Shown: positions 10,524 to 22,920, counted from the stretch's first letter. The stretch is 64,000 nucleotides of DNA from Phytoseiulus persimilis (GCA_037576195.1 CM075102.1:39614745-39678744); one strand, 5' to 3'. Notes: generated by a model not told the origin, from the sequence alone. Translations and numbers: made by a program.

Positions 10524-10733
10524 TCAAGGCATCGCGAAGCTTTTTTTCGTTCTTCTCTCCTTGCCCGCTAGAACTCGAGCGATTTCCCTGTTCAGCTCCA
10601 GGGAACTCCTTTCAAAAAAGCGAAGACAAATATCTCCAGACGAGTTTTGAACTTTTTCTTGGTGGGAATGAGGATTGCTCTTGAAAATGGCCAGCTGGCC
10701 TACAGAAGATGCGGCGCGATGAGACTCCCTCAT
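10524..10733 (-). CDS. ORF of 69 residues, possible first exon of the 10487-9925 gene
   Basis: ATG at 10733 opens MRESHRAASSVGQLAIFKS and runs 69 residues to TGA, with purine-first codons and a basic C-terminus. A GTAGGC donor after ten codons would join in phase 0 to the exon at 10487 with an intron of about 216 bp. Otherwise it is a separate small ORF. Confidence 0.32.
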   Translation of the reverse strand: MRESHRAASSVGQLAIFKSNPHSHQEKVQNSSGDICLRFFERSSLELNREIARVLAGKERRTKKSFAMP

Positions 10734-11253
10734 CCGTGCTTGAAGAAGACGAAAAAAAAACACATTTTCTCCTCATTCCCGAGCCCGGAGAATCTATTCG
10801 GAATTTAGCACATCTCGGAGCCCGGAACACGGGCGCAACTGAAGCGAAGATATCATAGCTTGTTTCAAGTAGCACGGTGATGAGTGCATCCCAAGAATGG
10901 ATCGAGAAAATGACGAGGAGCCAAGAGACGAAAGAACTCTTTTAATTCGAGGCAGCATAGGATGATAACGAGCAACACTTGAATTCGGCCCAGACCCGTT
11001 ACAAGCGACGAGAAGGGTTCAGGGATCAACGATCTTTGGAAGCATTTCGTTCGTTGTTGACCACCGCTCCGAACTGGAATACTCAGCATCGTCCAAACCT
11101 ATCCGAGCGAGCTAGAAATCCATTCCTGGTGGGAGTCCGAGGTCCCACATGACAAGGTTTCGGGTCGTCTCTCAACCAGACCCGTACTTCTGAGGAGACG
11201 ACGTCCCGATATTTCAGTGCATATCGGGGCGATTTATCGGGGCCAAGTGGAGC

Positions 11254-11403
11254 ATGCAGCGTCGAACACAAGACAACAAACAGAACACTAATCCAGAAGC
11301 ACGTCGTGTTCGATGTATCGCTTCATTTGCTGCTGCAGTTGCTGCTTCCTTGTGTGTACGCTCCGGTAGAAACAGTCACGTCCGTATGCAGGCGAGCTGT
11401 TAG
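11254..11403 (+). CDS. Small ORF with a membrane-like segment, 49 residues
   Basis: ATG at 11254 opens MQRRTQDNKQNTNPEARRVR, then a hydrophobic stretch RCIASFAAAVAASLCV, with TAG at 11401-11403. A GTAGAA donor after the hydrophobic segment could make it a first exon. Polar residues before a single hydrophobic segment would suit a type II signal anchor. A second open frame across the same bases has a Leu-rich segment and a GTGAGC donor, so the frame is uncertain. Confidence 0.28.
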   Translation: MQRRTQDNKQNTNPEARRVRCIASFAAAVAASLCVRSGRNSHVRMQASC

Positions 11404-11833
11404 ACGGTCAGACGAGAGATTCAGGCTCCGAGTGAGCAACGTCGTTAGCTATCCGCCACAAAAGCCATCGAGCGCGAGGAAGTTGGCAATCAATGAGTTC
11501 CCGCTCCTAAGGCCTGATCTACAATACCTCCTGCGCGAATGGCCTCGTTTCTCCCACGGGCATTCTCTCGGAGGTAGACTACGGGATGTTATTCGGGCAT
11601 TCCTCCACTTCACCGAATTTCAATTGCTAACAAGCTCTGACGGAAACACGATATCGGTTCTGCGTTGCTCGCAATGGATCCAACGAACACGCCAGGCTTG
11701 CGATATTTCCATGGACGCCGACTTGGGTCGGGGACTTTTTTGAGGCCCGGGTCGAGAGGGGTTCACGATCAAGATAGAGAAGTCAGTTTGCTCGAAAGCC
11801 CGCGCGGTCAAGATCGCGGGAGAGGGAGAGAGG

Positions 11834-11968
11834 TCACGAGACCGGGTGGTAGTTGACGACCTCGGTTTGGATTGGGTTCTTCCTTTCGTTTCCGGTGGCA
11901 AGCTCGATGAGTTGTTCGCGGACATTTTTAGGCTGTCTTCCCCGGCTCGTGGGGCGTCGAGGGAGCAT
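11834..11968 (-). CDS. Small ORF, 44 residues
   Basis: ATG at 11968 opens MLPRRPTSRGRQPKNVREQL and ends TGA at 11834 after about 30 strongly purine-first codons. A GTGACC donor overlaps the stop, so it could be a first exon. It is short and has no recognised match. Confidence 0.28.
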   Translation of the reverse strand: MLPRRPTSRGRQPKNVREQLIELATGNERKNPIQTEVVNYHPVS

Positions 11969-12009
11969 GTCAACGAGGACCGTGTGGGGTTTTTATACGG
12001 AGATTTAAC

Positions 12010-12308
12010 ATGCTAATCAATCTCTGCTCCCTGTTGAACGATGAGGTCGCTCCGTCTCTGGAAGTGAGGAATGAATGAGGCCAATGTAAAACTAATGAAC
12101 GAACCAACGAGGCTAAGAATTCATGAATTGATGAACGGAGAGGGCGCAGGGCCCCGCGAACTCTCAGAAGACCCGGAGTTCATTCATCACAACGGCCACA
12201 GGGACACCGTTGGAGGAAGAAGACGCGCGGGCTCGGCTATCCTCGCACCTTGTCAAACGCCGACCCGAGAAGAGCACTTGCCTCTCCGCTCGGGCGGATT
12301 GTGCATGA
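12010..12308 (+). CDS. Two-exon model, 64-residue product
   Basis: Exon 1 (12010-12063) reads MLINLCSLLNDEVAPSLE and ends at a GTGAGG donor. Exon 2 (12168-12308) follows GAACTCTCAG, begins KTRSSFITTATGTPLEEED and stops TGA. The intron is 104 bp, phase 0. Both exons are purine-first. No domain is visible; the C-terminal half is basic with two cysteines. A TATA-like TTTTTATAC sits about 20 bases before the ATG, too close to drive this start. Confidence 0.38.
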
Positions 12309-15300
12309 CAACCGATACCTTGCTCGGCTGAAGCGTCAGTTTCCTTGTTTTCCTGAGCTCCGTGTTTCCATCCCACAGCCGGCAATCCATCACTTCCCGA
12401 CACCATCTTGTCTGTAGTTCGTCTATCTTCTCCTCCGCTAGTCTTGATACTCTTCATGGGCACGAGAGCCAATCCCGCCCCTGCCCCGACTCGCGTGTCA
12501 TGCTCGGGACGGAACTTTTAAGGAGCCGCGGCTCCGCATCAAACTCCGAGTGTTGATGTACCATTGCTCCAGATACCTCCTCTTGAGGATGTTGCGCGCA
12601 TGAGAAACTTAACTCGTGCTCCCCCGGTCCCCGGGCTCTGTCCTCGGGGTCGGTCTGGTCGCTGACTCGGTTGACGAGCGCCGCGCTGAATGTTTAGCTC
12701 CTTGCGCTCGACTCCTTCCACGAAACTTGAAATCCCTCTGTCACTGTGCCAGCTCCGAGGACAACGGAAAATACGGCGGTGCGCGCGTCCCCAGGGCAGA
12801 CGATGACGGTTAATTTCACAGACTTGCCCGGGAACTCAGCCCCGTATTCATTCGGATCCCGGAGCCATCCCGACAAAACTCCATCGTCTCGTTTGACTTC
12901 GTGATGGCCGACTGTTCGAGCTATCCTCGATGATTGAAGTCATCGCCGTGATATTAATGTCGCGCGCGATACGGTCGGTCACCCCATCCACACCGTCTCA
13001 CAGTCATTAATTTTTAGTGGGTTCATTCCTTGCTTTGCTCATTTGGAACGATCGACCCAGTCGTGGCTCCAGAACGAGCCGCCGAGTCGAGCGAGCTTCC
13101 AGGCAGTGCGAACGATTGCTCTGATAGTCGTCCCGCGTTTACGCACACCGCGGCACTCGTCGGTTGCTTTCTCGCCTGGGAAATCCTCTGTTTTGAAACC
13201 AACTTTCTGAAATTAATTTCACTCCAAACTGCGTTGCCGCCAGCGGGTTCTCCTCGAGTCAAGTTGATTCACCAAGGATTTCTGCGAGAGTTTCGCGCTG
13301 CTTCAAGCCACTTCGATTTCCGAAAGTCGCTACAGCTTGCTTCTTGTTTGTATTCATCAGTCAGGATTCTCCGGAGACATATAGCGCGAGAACGAAACGA
13401 ACGAAAAGGTTCGATCGTCTATCAGCTTCACTCCGGAAGGATCCTCGATCGGGGAGACGGCGACCTGAGGTTCCGGTCGGGGAGGTGTCCGAGCCCGGGC
13501 TCAGCAGCGCAGGAATCGGAGCGCTCCCTGTAGAACGCTGTTCTGGTGATCGATAAGCTCAGTAAAGATGACGACCACCAGCACGCAGTTACCGCTGACC
13601 GAGGCGCTGACGAACCATGAATCGGTGAGCTGGCCCACACGGGAGAGTTTCGAGTGCTCAATTTTTCGGCCGATGGCCCGAAGGGATCGCATCCCTCGGA
13701 CTCCGCCTCGACAGCGGGCAGGATCGGGACGAAGCTCGTCAAGTTCGTGGCTGAGACAACGCGAGAACGCAGCGATCCGTTAATGGAATCGCTTTGAACG
13801 AATGTCCGTCGCTCATGAACGTTAACAGACCGCTGTTTCACAATGAGCGCCGCGGTGATGCGTATCCAGGCTTAATTTGTCGCCGCGATGTTGATAAATA
13901 TCGAGAAGAGATATCCAGTCCATAAGCGCCTCGCCTCGAGGATCGTTCCGGACGAATTTCTCGTTCTTTCAAGCAACGCAACTGTTTGCCATCCATTGCT
14001 TCTTCTTTCGGCGGGTTGCGGCATCCGTTGCCCAAATCCATACGACTGTCTGAACGACAGGGCGAGCTGAATATTGACAGCGAGCGACAGTGAGTCAGCG
14101 AGTTAACCCTGTGCGAGAGCGTGCTTCGTGTATTAGTTTGGATGGGGCGCGCGAGCCTTTGCTGCCGAATAGCTTCGCCGAAGAACGGGGTCCTTCACTT
14201 TCGCTTCTGCACATCGTCATCATTGCCATGATTACGATGTGACTATTTTCGTTGTCTCACCGAGAAAACGACAGTCGGGTCTGAGTCCTGTCGGGCGACG
14301 GACGGAGGAACCGAGCGGGCTCTTCGAGCTTCACACGCACGTCAGCTTTGTGGGGCGCCAGTGAAAGCCCCGTGGCCATCGAGCCGACCCCGGTAGGGTT
14401 GCTCGTGACTCAAGCGGCCAGTTGGCGATTTCGGCGGATTTTTGTTTGATTTGAATAAGGATCGTTTGATCGCCTCTCGCCACCGCTATCTCCCGCTTTC
14501 GTTTTTGAACTACACTACGCGCATTAACGTCGGCGGGCCGGTCGGGCCCGTGTGCACTGGGAGATGTATGCCCGCGCGCGAATTTCAAATTCAGCACGAA
14601 AGGATATCTCACGGTGCTCCTGCGGCCAGAGCGGTGGGGCTTTCGAGCTCTCGGATAGCCGTGCCTCCGACGTCGCCTACATAAGAGCTGGCTTGAGGGG
14701 CGATAGAGTGCGAGGAAATGCGAAGTTCGGCCGGAGAATGAGTTCGTCTGAGATATGATCACATAAGCTGACTGCGATCAGCGAAAGGCCGGGCTGGCTC
14801 GACCCGCTACTGTGGAGTAGATCTTCATAACCCCGGAGCGAGTGGAGTCGAAATTTTCGCCGCGGATTTCACGAAAGATCGCGAGATATCCACGAACGAA
14901 GCGTGCTACACATTGCAGGAGGAGGTTCAGAGCCTTCCTGTCTCCGCGGAAATGTCTTGATCGCCGACCAGAATTTCCGTTGATCGTCTGAAAGTCGAGG
15001 ACTCTTCCTCCGAAAAATCCGAATTCGCCCTTCCATTGTGGACGGAGAAGTCCGATTTTTCAGATGAACCGGCTTTTTCTGGACGGACGAACGCTCAGCC
15101 TGACGGATCGCAATGAAGAGCACGATGGAACGAGCCGCTTGTTTGCCATTGTCGTCGTTGTCTGGTGTTAGTCATCAGTCATTGAATCATCTGTTGGAAC
15201 AGTTTCGCTTATTCCCTTCTTCTTCCTGCGAGCATCCGCCGCTCGTGCTCCCGAAGATCAGAAATATTCAAACGGTCGCTCCAGATCAGCACAACTGGAA

Positions 15301-15731
15301 GTTGACCTGGTTAAGCCACACAATTCGATTTCCTCTCCGGCTACTCGACTGCAAGCGCCACTGCGAGCAGAACAAAAAACCCGTGACGCCCGCGCGCGGC
15401 TCTTGATGGCAAATCGATTCCGATTCGTGGACGGCGAACTTCATGGAATTCCTCCCGTGGAATCAGTTCGACGAGAGAGAAAGGGAACCCACCTCATATC
15501 TGAAACTTTCTGGCCTCAGAGGAATAATGAGCCCGGGAACCCCGAAGAGCCCCGTCCCCTTACACGAGAATCGGAGACGTATTCGGAAGGCTGATGATTT
15601 GCCTCGCTGGGAGGAACCGGACTGATTCTCCGAACGCTGCCGTTTTTCCGGGAGACACTTGACCACTGCCCGCGAATTCTCAACGCTCCCTCGTGAGAGA
15701 TGAGGCTAACCAAGTTGTTGTGTTTCGAAGA
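12309..15731. other. No gene assigned
   Basis: Frames up to about 170 codons occur on both strands (for example 13030-13533 plus and 14762-14331 minus), but they are Arg/Ser/Pro-rich and lack a convincing start or splice context. Unannotated exons of flanking genes could be present. Confidence 0.4.
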
Positions 15732-16236
15732 TTATAGACCCAGCCTAATCGAGCTGAACTCGAGTAAGCTCGTAGTCCGAGCTGGAATCGCGGCTTTTCG
15801 AATCGCGCGCAGAAGGAAGTCGATCCACTTTGGAGCGGGGCTGCGAAGCTTAAACGCTTCCGCCGGCTTTTTGCAGATGGTACGAACCGAAAACAAGCAG
15901 GAACCCGGAGAAAGCACGACATTGAAGTAATCGTCATCGGAACTTTCTTCTCCCATTCTTTTTGTGAAAGCAGAAGTAGATAGCAGTGCCGGAATGCTGT
16001 CGCTTCCGATCGACGACAAAGTCTCTGTTTGGATGCGACCACACCGCCGTCGTCAACCAAGCGATCGAACGAGCGGTCGGCCGAAGTTATTTGGACGTGT
16101 TCACGAAGCGACGCGATCAACGTACCGCGGCGATCGCGTATTCGCGTCCCAATTTGTAGCTCGCTGCCGTAAAGTAAAGCACATCTCGAGTGGCCCACCG
16201 CAGCGCCGATCCCTTGAAAACGCGTAGCTTCTCCAT
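15732..16236 (-). CDS. Two-exon gene, 133-residue product, unknown function
   Basis: Exon 1 (16236-16126) starts MEKLRVFKGSALRWATRDVL, is 37 codons long and ends GCG/GTACGT, a consensus donor. Exon 2 (16022-15732) follows an AACAGAG acceptor, phase 0, begins TLSSIGSDSIPALLSTSAFT, includes GEESSDDDYFNVVLSPGS, ends in a basic and hydrophobic tail and stops TAA. The 103-bp intron is close to eIF6 intron sizes, and both exons are strongly purine-first. An acceptor two bases earlier (AACAG) would also keep an open but Arg/Cys-rich frame. The mixed acidic centre and hydrophobic tail match no family I know. Confidence 0.45.
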
Positions 16237-18700
16237 TGAACGTTCAATCATTTTACTTACTCGCCCGCCCGTTCGCTAAATACCGAAATCGGAAACAGAT
16301 TCGTCAGAGCGTGAAACGCACGCAACGCCACGATGTCAACAGTGGGACCGATGGATCAGTCTCGCAAGCGAGCGACCAAACCCCGATTCCACTCAACTCG
16401 GCTTGAGCCATCGCTCGCGATGGCGAAAATACCGGACCGACATCGGAGTCGGTTCGATGCCCTCATGCGTGAAACTTATTCACTGTAACCTGCAACTTGT
16501 CAGAGATACTTCATTTCATAACGTGAACACGGCGAAACGCAATCGGGGATCGATGCTTCCAACATTTTTGCTCGTTTCCCAACTTTAGTTTCTACCTGGG
16601 GCTTTCTGAGCGTCCTTGCTGCGTGCGACGCCCAACTACCTCTGAGAGTAGTTGCCCAATCCGGTAATCCCCTGTCAACGTTGGAGAGTCAGAGCCGGCT
16701 CCTCAGTCGAGGTCACCAATTCTTTGCTTCGAATCTGACTGAACGCGGCATGGTCATCTCATGAAAACTTCCAAGCGATCCGAAAAATGGAAGAGAACTC
16801 CCGTGGTTGAAGGCATCAGAACCAGCGACTGTGGGAAACGGTTGTGGAGACCAAAACCGGTCGAGCTTGAATATGACTTGCGAACGGAGCCGTAACTCAA
16901 GCTGGGAACAGCGATTGTTCTCAGTCAAGTGACGTGGCGTTGTCGTCGTTGGCTTAGTCGTCATCGGTGCGTCTTTGATTGATGTGGTTTTGATTTTTGT
17001 TCCTAGAGCTGCGCTTGCTGTTGAGTGTCGCACACAAAGTTTCCATTGCCTCGAGGGGCTAAAAATCAGTGGACTTGCTCAAAGTCCACAGCGTCGACGA
17101 CGAGTTGTAGTGGGCGAAGAGAAGGGGAAAAACTTGTCGTTCAGCGCCGCGTTTACGTTAGTTCCGCTCTCGAGTCTCCTGCGTTTAGCATGAAGCGGTT
17201 CGGTTGAAGGAACGTTTGGACAACACACAAACGTTTACACAAACGTTCCGAGAAACCGGGCGCACTGGAGACTTGCTCCGATGATTTTCTGTCCGATGGT
17301 CCGTCCCGCCGAGCCCGTAGCTCATCCTGTGCAGTAGTCGGAGCTGTTTTTCCTGTCACCTGTTTATCTGTCGTTGGTAAAACAGGCGGAACTGTTTCCG
17401 TCTCCGAAAAGTACACTGAAGATTAGATTTCGAATCGCGACGCTCCACCGCGGGGTCCCGAGGGCTCGTGGCGACAATTTGTCAGTCCGCAAAAACGGAT
17501 CAGGGCGAGAGCGCTCCACCCGAACAAAGAAAAAACTCATCGGCCTCGACGGTATTCACAGAGCTAACAGGGAACGGAAGGGCGAGATCCGACCGGGGAA
17601 AGTTCACGGCTAGTTCCCATCTTCCGAGTCTTGTTACGGTACGCCTTTTTGGAACTCCTTGTGCCCCTCGAACCAGTGAAACTCCCGAGCTGAATGCTAT
17701 TCGGCCTCTCGGAAACTTCGGCAGTCGCCACGGAGCCGTGAGCTCCACGCGATAGCAGTGGGCATCCGGGAAGTTCTGGATCGCAGACATCCGTTCAAGC
17801 AAGGCCGCTGAAGCTTGGATTCATTCCAGCGAGAATATTGACAGTCCTCAAGATTTCAGGGTTCGGGAGCTGGAATTTTGTTTCGTCAAACCGCAGAAGA
17901 ACCTCGTTCGACCAAAGACTAAAAGGGCTAGTCCACATGAGCTGGCATTTTTGGATTCGAGAACCGCCTCGATTTCGGCATCGGAAACAGTAACAGTCAA
18001 GGTCGGACTGTCCCGTTTTCGTTCAAACTGTTTTCCGACTCATGGATCATTCCGCTCTGAGTCGCTCTGGTTGTGAGACTCTGCTCTCCTAGCCGCTGTC
18101 CGGTGTTTCGAATCACGGTTCCCCGGACAAAGGCCCAGCGCGGCGACGTATTTACGTCTGAAATAACGCATCGAACTTCTCTGTGGATTGCCCAACAGAT
18201 TCCGGCAACGTTTGTGGATCTTTTCGGAGTCGAAAAGCATCCATTCTTCCACCTAATCTTTCGCCCATCGACTCTCGGCTCTGGAAATCCCTTCGCCGAA
18301 TCATCTGTCTTCCAATTCTTCAATTTATCCTTCCATCGAATGAGGTCAGCCAGAAGCGATCCGTTTGAGCATATTTACTATTTGGAGTATCCACTCCCAG
18401 GGTCGCGACCCTTCAGGACCACAGGAATTCGAACCGAATATCCGTCGATTCCGTCCTAGCACTGGAATGGTTGCCCGTTCGAGATCGCTACGGTGTATCG
18501 ATCGAGTCAGAGCGCGGCGTCCTGGTTCTGGTGCATGGGCTCAAACAACGCGCAACAGGTAGCCACACCTCGAATTCGTGAATTCGCTGGGAAGGTGAAC
18601 CATCAACGTGGAGGATGAACATCTTACTGATCACGAGGAGCGAATTTTCCACGAGAATCGCGTGTCGTTCAGCTCCCTGCATCGAAAGTGAGCGTGATCC

Positions 18701-18892
18701 ATGTCGGAGATTTCTATTTCTCGAGATTACAGTTCCCTGAAAACTTTGGCGGAAACAAAATATGAGGAAAGTCTCTGCGACATTGTGAGACTGACCGACA
18801 CTGGAGGTGATATTCAAATCCACGTCGCAGCGGAGGGAAAGACACTCGAAGAGCGTTCCCAGTGTTCTGACAGCCTCTGTAACATATTCTGA
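18701..18892 (+). CDS. Small acidic ORF, 63 residues
   Basis: ATG at 18701 opens MSEISISRDYSSLKTLAETK and ends TGA at 18892. The frame is rich in Glu, Asp, Thr and Ile with purine-first codons. Internal GTGAGA and GTGATA sites could be donors, making it a first exon. No domain recognised. Confidence 0.33.
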   Translation: MSEISISRDYSSLKTLAETKYEESLCDIVRLTDTGGDIQIHVAAEGKTLEERSQCSDSLCNIF

Positions 18893-20607
18893 TTGCATAT
18901 TCTGAATCTGACACGTTCTGTCGACGTTGCTTCAGTGAAATGTGGAACGTTGAGGAAGTGCCTTCTGACCGCCTCGAATACTAGAGAAGGAAGAAGAGAA
19001 TGAGGGATATCGATCGAAGGCAGCATTTGTCTGTTCAAATCGTCGGCTGCAGCTCGCGGTTTTTCTGTAGTTTACGAACAAGAAATGCGTGCGTCGGAAA
19101 GCCAAACGCTGCAGCGCGTCTTCCGACAACATCTAGAGCTGGGAAGGGTCTGGCGAAATTCAGTCATCCTGTTCGTAAGCTCCGTAGCATATGTTCTGTT
19201 TTTCCGTTCTTGTGGGCAACCGAACTCTGAGAGGAGGCGGTGAGCCCAAAACGCCGGAACCCCGCGAGTGAGAATAAGGAGTACGAGTAAATACGTGCCG
19301 ATATCGTTCAATCCTGAGTGAATGACCAGAGAACTCGTTGGGCTTGAATTTATGCGAACGAATATAATAGAATAAGACAATGGAAGGTTTCTGGGAATCA
19401 ACGCGAGTCTTGCAGAGGATTTGAATTGCAAAGCGGTCGAAGAAGGCGTTCGAACGCCGGCTCGAACCTCACGCTACGCGGTAAATGAATGATCATGTGG
19501 CCGCATCAAGGCGATTCGCGCGTTATCGAATTCGATCTGCTCACGGTACAACTGGTGCGAACGGCTCGCGTGGTTGAAGATGTGGTTTCGGACGTGGTAC
19601 TGGTAAAGGTACCGGTGCTGAAATTGTTTCCGTAGCTGGTGGAACTGGCAATGTTGACCTGAATGAATTCCGATGAGATGGCGGCCAATGACAAAATGTG
19701 ATCCATGAATATAGATGAACGCCGTCAGTTCCCGGTTAGGCTTCTTCTGTTGGATCGAGACGCGCTCCTTCCAAATCAATCTCGCTCAAGTAGCCCGTCT
19801 GTCATAACTCCTGTTAGCGATAATGTTCGGCCCATCGTTTGCAGTTGACCGATCGAAACTGCATGTGTCGGCGTGTCGAGCCCCCAGTTTGTACATCCGA
19901 ATGGGATATCTGTCCGCTATTTCGTCGAAATTCGGGATCGACAGGCTTGCGATTCTGCAGCCTGCTTCTGATCTCCAGTTTTTCGCTGAAAAAAAGGCTT
20001 CCACCGCGAATTGCTTTTCGTGAAAAATCATCCGAGCGGTGTGCAATAATCTGTTTGTTGGAGTATCTCCCGAAATTCTCGCCGACGGAACGACCGCCGC
20101 CACTGCCGCTTTGTTGCGAGACTTGCGGCAGAAAAAACAGTCTGATCGACAGTCCGCAGTCTCGCTCGCTAGAAATCGTCGTGTAGACGCTCAAATGTTT
20201 TCGCTCCTCTGAATTCAATCACTCAGCCGAGCGACTCGTGAGCAGAGACAATGCCGCCTTTACATCGTGCTCGAGTGGACATGTAATGCTCAGGAACGGT
20301 GTGATGAACGCGAGCGTGAGAGATCAACAACCGAACAGAAGTTGTTCAGGCTCCACGAAGAGCGATATCCGCTCCATACTCCGCACGTTGAAAGCCGAGC
20401 TCTTGATTTCTCGGGACCTTATCGAATCAGCTCGCCATGGTTTGTATCGAAGATCATGCTCATCGCCACTAAAATCCGAGCTCACGGAACAATATCGATG
20501 AAGAATTCTCGGAAATCAACATCCCGTGAATTTACCGATGAGCTCCAGCCCTGCCTGGAACTGTTGAGACATTACTAGCGCACATCACGGAGGCAAATCG
20601 AGTCCTA

Positions 20608-21189
20608 ATGACGACTCAGTCAAACAAAATCTCCCGCAATCAACTACGGAATCTCCGCCTTGCGGATGCGAGCACTCCTCAGGATCGGGAGCTCCTCAGA
20701 CGCGATCCCGGAACGGATAGAAAGCCGGGCTTTTGGGGGAACTCCGCTCGGACAAACACAGTCCCAGTTCCATCCAAATCTGCCTCTATTCTGGTAGTTG
20801 GATGCTGGCGCCAAGCGCGCGAACAGGTACTGAATCTGTTTGTCAAGGAGATCCGGCCGTCGAAGAGATCTTACTCAGAGAGGGGACAGAAAGAGCAGGG
20901 GATCCCGACGCGTGATGTTTGCGAGCAGGTTGTACCAGCAAGTGATTACCGCTGTCTTTCAGGCTCGCTCTTAGTTGAGCAGATCAAGTTGGACGGGCGA
21001 GCTGTTAGACGAGTGTGGTGGTACAAGGCGCTGTTGGCAAACGCGAAAACCCGCTTGCGGCCAGACACGGGCACGCAATGGCTCGCGCGCACAAGGTTGA
21101 CAAAAGACTACTATGAGGTTTTTTTCCGCACCGGCTGGAACATGTGTTTCCTGCGGATTTCTTCTTCTCTGCAGCCTTATTCCACTTGA
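20608..21189 (+). CDS. Single ORF, 193 residues, unknown
   Basis: ATG at 20608 opens an uninterrupted 193-residue frame starting MTTQSNKISRNQLRNLRLAD and ending TGA at 21189. The middle has VVGCWRQAREQVLNLFVKEI and the end is aromatic (KDYYEVFFRTGW). Purine-first periodicity holds over most of the frame. It is among the longest ATG-started frames in the window; in about 128,000 codons of six-frame sequence, one this long is not impossible by chance. No family recognised. Confidence 0.38.
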   Translation: MTTQSNKISRNQLRNLRLADASTPQDRELLRRDPGTDRKPGFWGNSARTNTVPVPSKSASILVVGCWRQAREQVLNLFVKEIRPSKRSYSERGQKEQGIPTRDVCEQVVPASDYRCLSGSLLVEQIKLDGRAVRRVWWYKALLANAKTRLRPDTGTQWLARTRLTKDYYEVFFRTGWNMCFLRISSSLQPYST

Positions 21190-21863
21190 CAACACAATGT
21201 CTAACCGCAGAGATTTTTCTGCCAACCTTAGCAAGAAATACGCCTGAAGAAAAACCGGCTAACCCGCAGGTCTTGTGGCTTCCAGAATTGTTAGCTTAAG
21301 GATTATTGTCCCAATACTCGGTTGAATACTTTTCTGCGCCGGCGATTTGAGGGTCAAGAGCACAGGAACATAAGGCACTTCAGCGTTTGTTCTATAAGCG
21401 AGTGAACTAACGGACGACTGAATGAATGTTTTGTTTGAGAAAAATATTCGTACGGATGATGGCCGCTTTCGTCGGAAGCGAGAGCCGTTTGCGGAAGCAC
21501 AGAAAAATTCGCTTGTGCGCATTAGCCAGCGGCTAGAAGATCGCGAAGAGGAACGCTGCTCTCCGTGATGAGAATTTCCCGCTCGGAACAGGGCCGTCTC
21601 GCGAAATTCAAAATAGATCCAGGGAACGCTTCAGCTTGAAATACTCTCGGTTCCAATGATCATCATCATTGATGTGGATACAATCGCGTAATCGTTCTGA
21701 GGCGCGCGGAGGGTCTTTCCTGTTCCCAATCCACCGTCTCCTCATGGTGCTCGAACGCGGGGGTGGCTGTCGACGATCAAAACTCGATGTATTTCGTCCG
21801 TTGGCAGCCGGAGCTGCTTGGCTTGGCGTCTTCCTCTGAGCTCAGCGCCATTTCCCATCCATC

Positions 21864-22198
21864 TTGGGAGTTGATGCGTTTTTAAGTCACTATACCACTT
21901 GCTCACCCCAGAGAGAACCTGAGGGAGACGAGCGAACGTCGACGAGGACGACTAGGAGTCTACAGGGAACGGGACGAGGCCGTCTCCCTAAGGGCGAGCC
22001 GCCATGCCTCATTGCACTCTTTCCGTCTGTTCGTCCGCCGTCGAGTCTTCCTGAAAGTAACTCGTTGCCTGTCAGAGAGGGCCCTGCGTCCCGCCCATAT
22101 TTTTAGAGCCAATTCCTGATTCCGTCGCTGCTAACGCGGCACGCCGACAGGAAGGAGAACTGAATGATCCTACGACCTACACGAATTCCATACCTCTC
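21864..22198. other. No gene assigned
   Basis: Short frames only; nothing with a start and donor. Confidence 0.4.
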
Positions 22199-22390
22199 AT
22201 GAGAATTCAGTTCGACAGTTTCAATATGTATGAGGTCGAAGATTCCGAAGGTTCAAATTACGGTAGGCTCGATGAGCGGTACGAAGGCGAACATTCTGCT
22301 CAGACTGTCCATACTCCGTATCAACTTGGATTGATAACCGGAGGTGACTTGAGAAACCTGCCAACAAGGCTTGGCAAAACAAAGAACTGA
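22199..22390 (+). CDS. Small acidic ORF, 63 residues
   Basis: ATG at 22199 opens MRIQFDSFNMYEVEDSEGSN and ends TGA at 22390. It is rich in Asp, Glu, Gly and Tyr in the first half with strict purine-first codons. A GTAGGC after residue 22 could be a donor. No domain recognised. Confidence 0.36.
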   Translation: MRIQFDSFNMYEVEDSEGSNYGRLDERYEGEHSAQTVHTPYQLGLITGGDLRNLPTRLGKTKN

Positions 22391-22431
22391 GACAGAACAA
22401 TCATGGAAATGCAACAGTGAGCCGATGCAGC

Positions 22432-22635
22432 TCATGAAGGAGGCGCTACTGGTTTTCGTGCTTCAGGTGTGCTTGAGCCGAACCGGGACACGATTTGTTC
22501 AAACAACAGCTCACCCACCGAAGAGTGAGAGAAGCGTCGACCGATGCCACCCTCTTTGTCACTGACCACCTTGTAGCCTTGAATGTCAGCGTAGACGAAA
22601 ATACAAAATAAAAATCTGTGCTCACGTCGGAACAA
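22432..22635 (-). CDS. Possible terminal exon, minus strand
   Basis: The frame contains VYADIQGYKVVSDKEGGIGR and continues to TGA at 22432 through ELLFEQIVSRFG. An acceptor CATTCAAG lies within it, near 22583. The coding look is good, but the start is unknown. Confidence 0.3.
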   Translation of the reverse strand: MFRREHRFLFCIFVYADIQGYKVVSDKEGGIGRRFSHSSVGELLFEQIVSRFGSSTPEARKPVAPPS

Positions 22636-22746
22636 TACGGGTTGCGAAAAGCGTTTCCCAACAGCTCAGTTTACCTCTCAGTTTGCCCGGAGTCATCACT
22701 TGAATTAGTTCATGGATTTAATTATGATTTGCGGCACATACAGAAA

Positions 22747-22920
22747 TTACATAATTTCGAAGATTGCTTGTCGGGCTTGCGCGGCAAGCTGAACGTGGGG
22801 TTTGTTTCGAAACGACGGGTAGGGTCCGCGTTTCCAAGTAACACTGTAATGCGACCAGATGGCTTTCAAGTGCTCATTCCGCATCTTGTTCAACTTTGGT
22901 GGAGCTCCGAAGTTATCCAT
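22747..22920 (-). CDS. Small ORF, 57 residues
   Basis: ATG at 22920 opens MDNFGAPPKLNKMRNEHLKA and ends TAA at 22747. The upstream frame stays open, and a CACAGCAG acceptor near 22945 offers an alternative as a terminal exon. Other exon-like frames on this strand lie at 23362-23123 and 22582-22432, so this may be part of one multi-exon gene whose junctions I could not fix. Confidence 0.32.
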   Translation of the reverse strand: MDNFGAPPKLNKMRNEHLKAIWSHYSVTWKRGPYPSFRNKPHVQLAAQARQAIFEIM

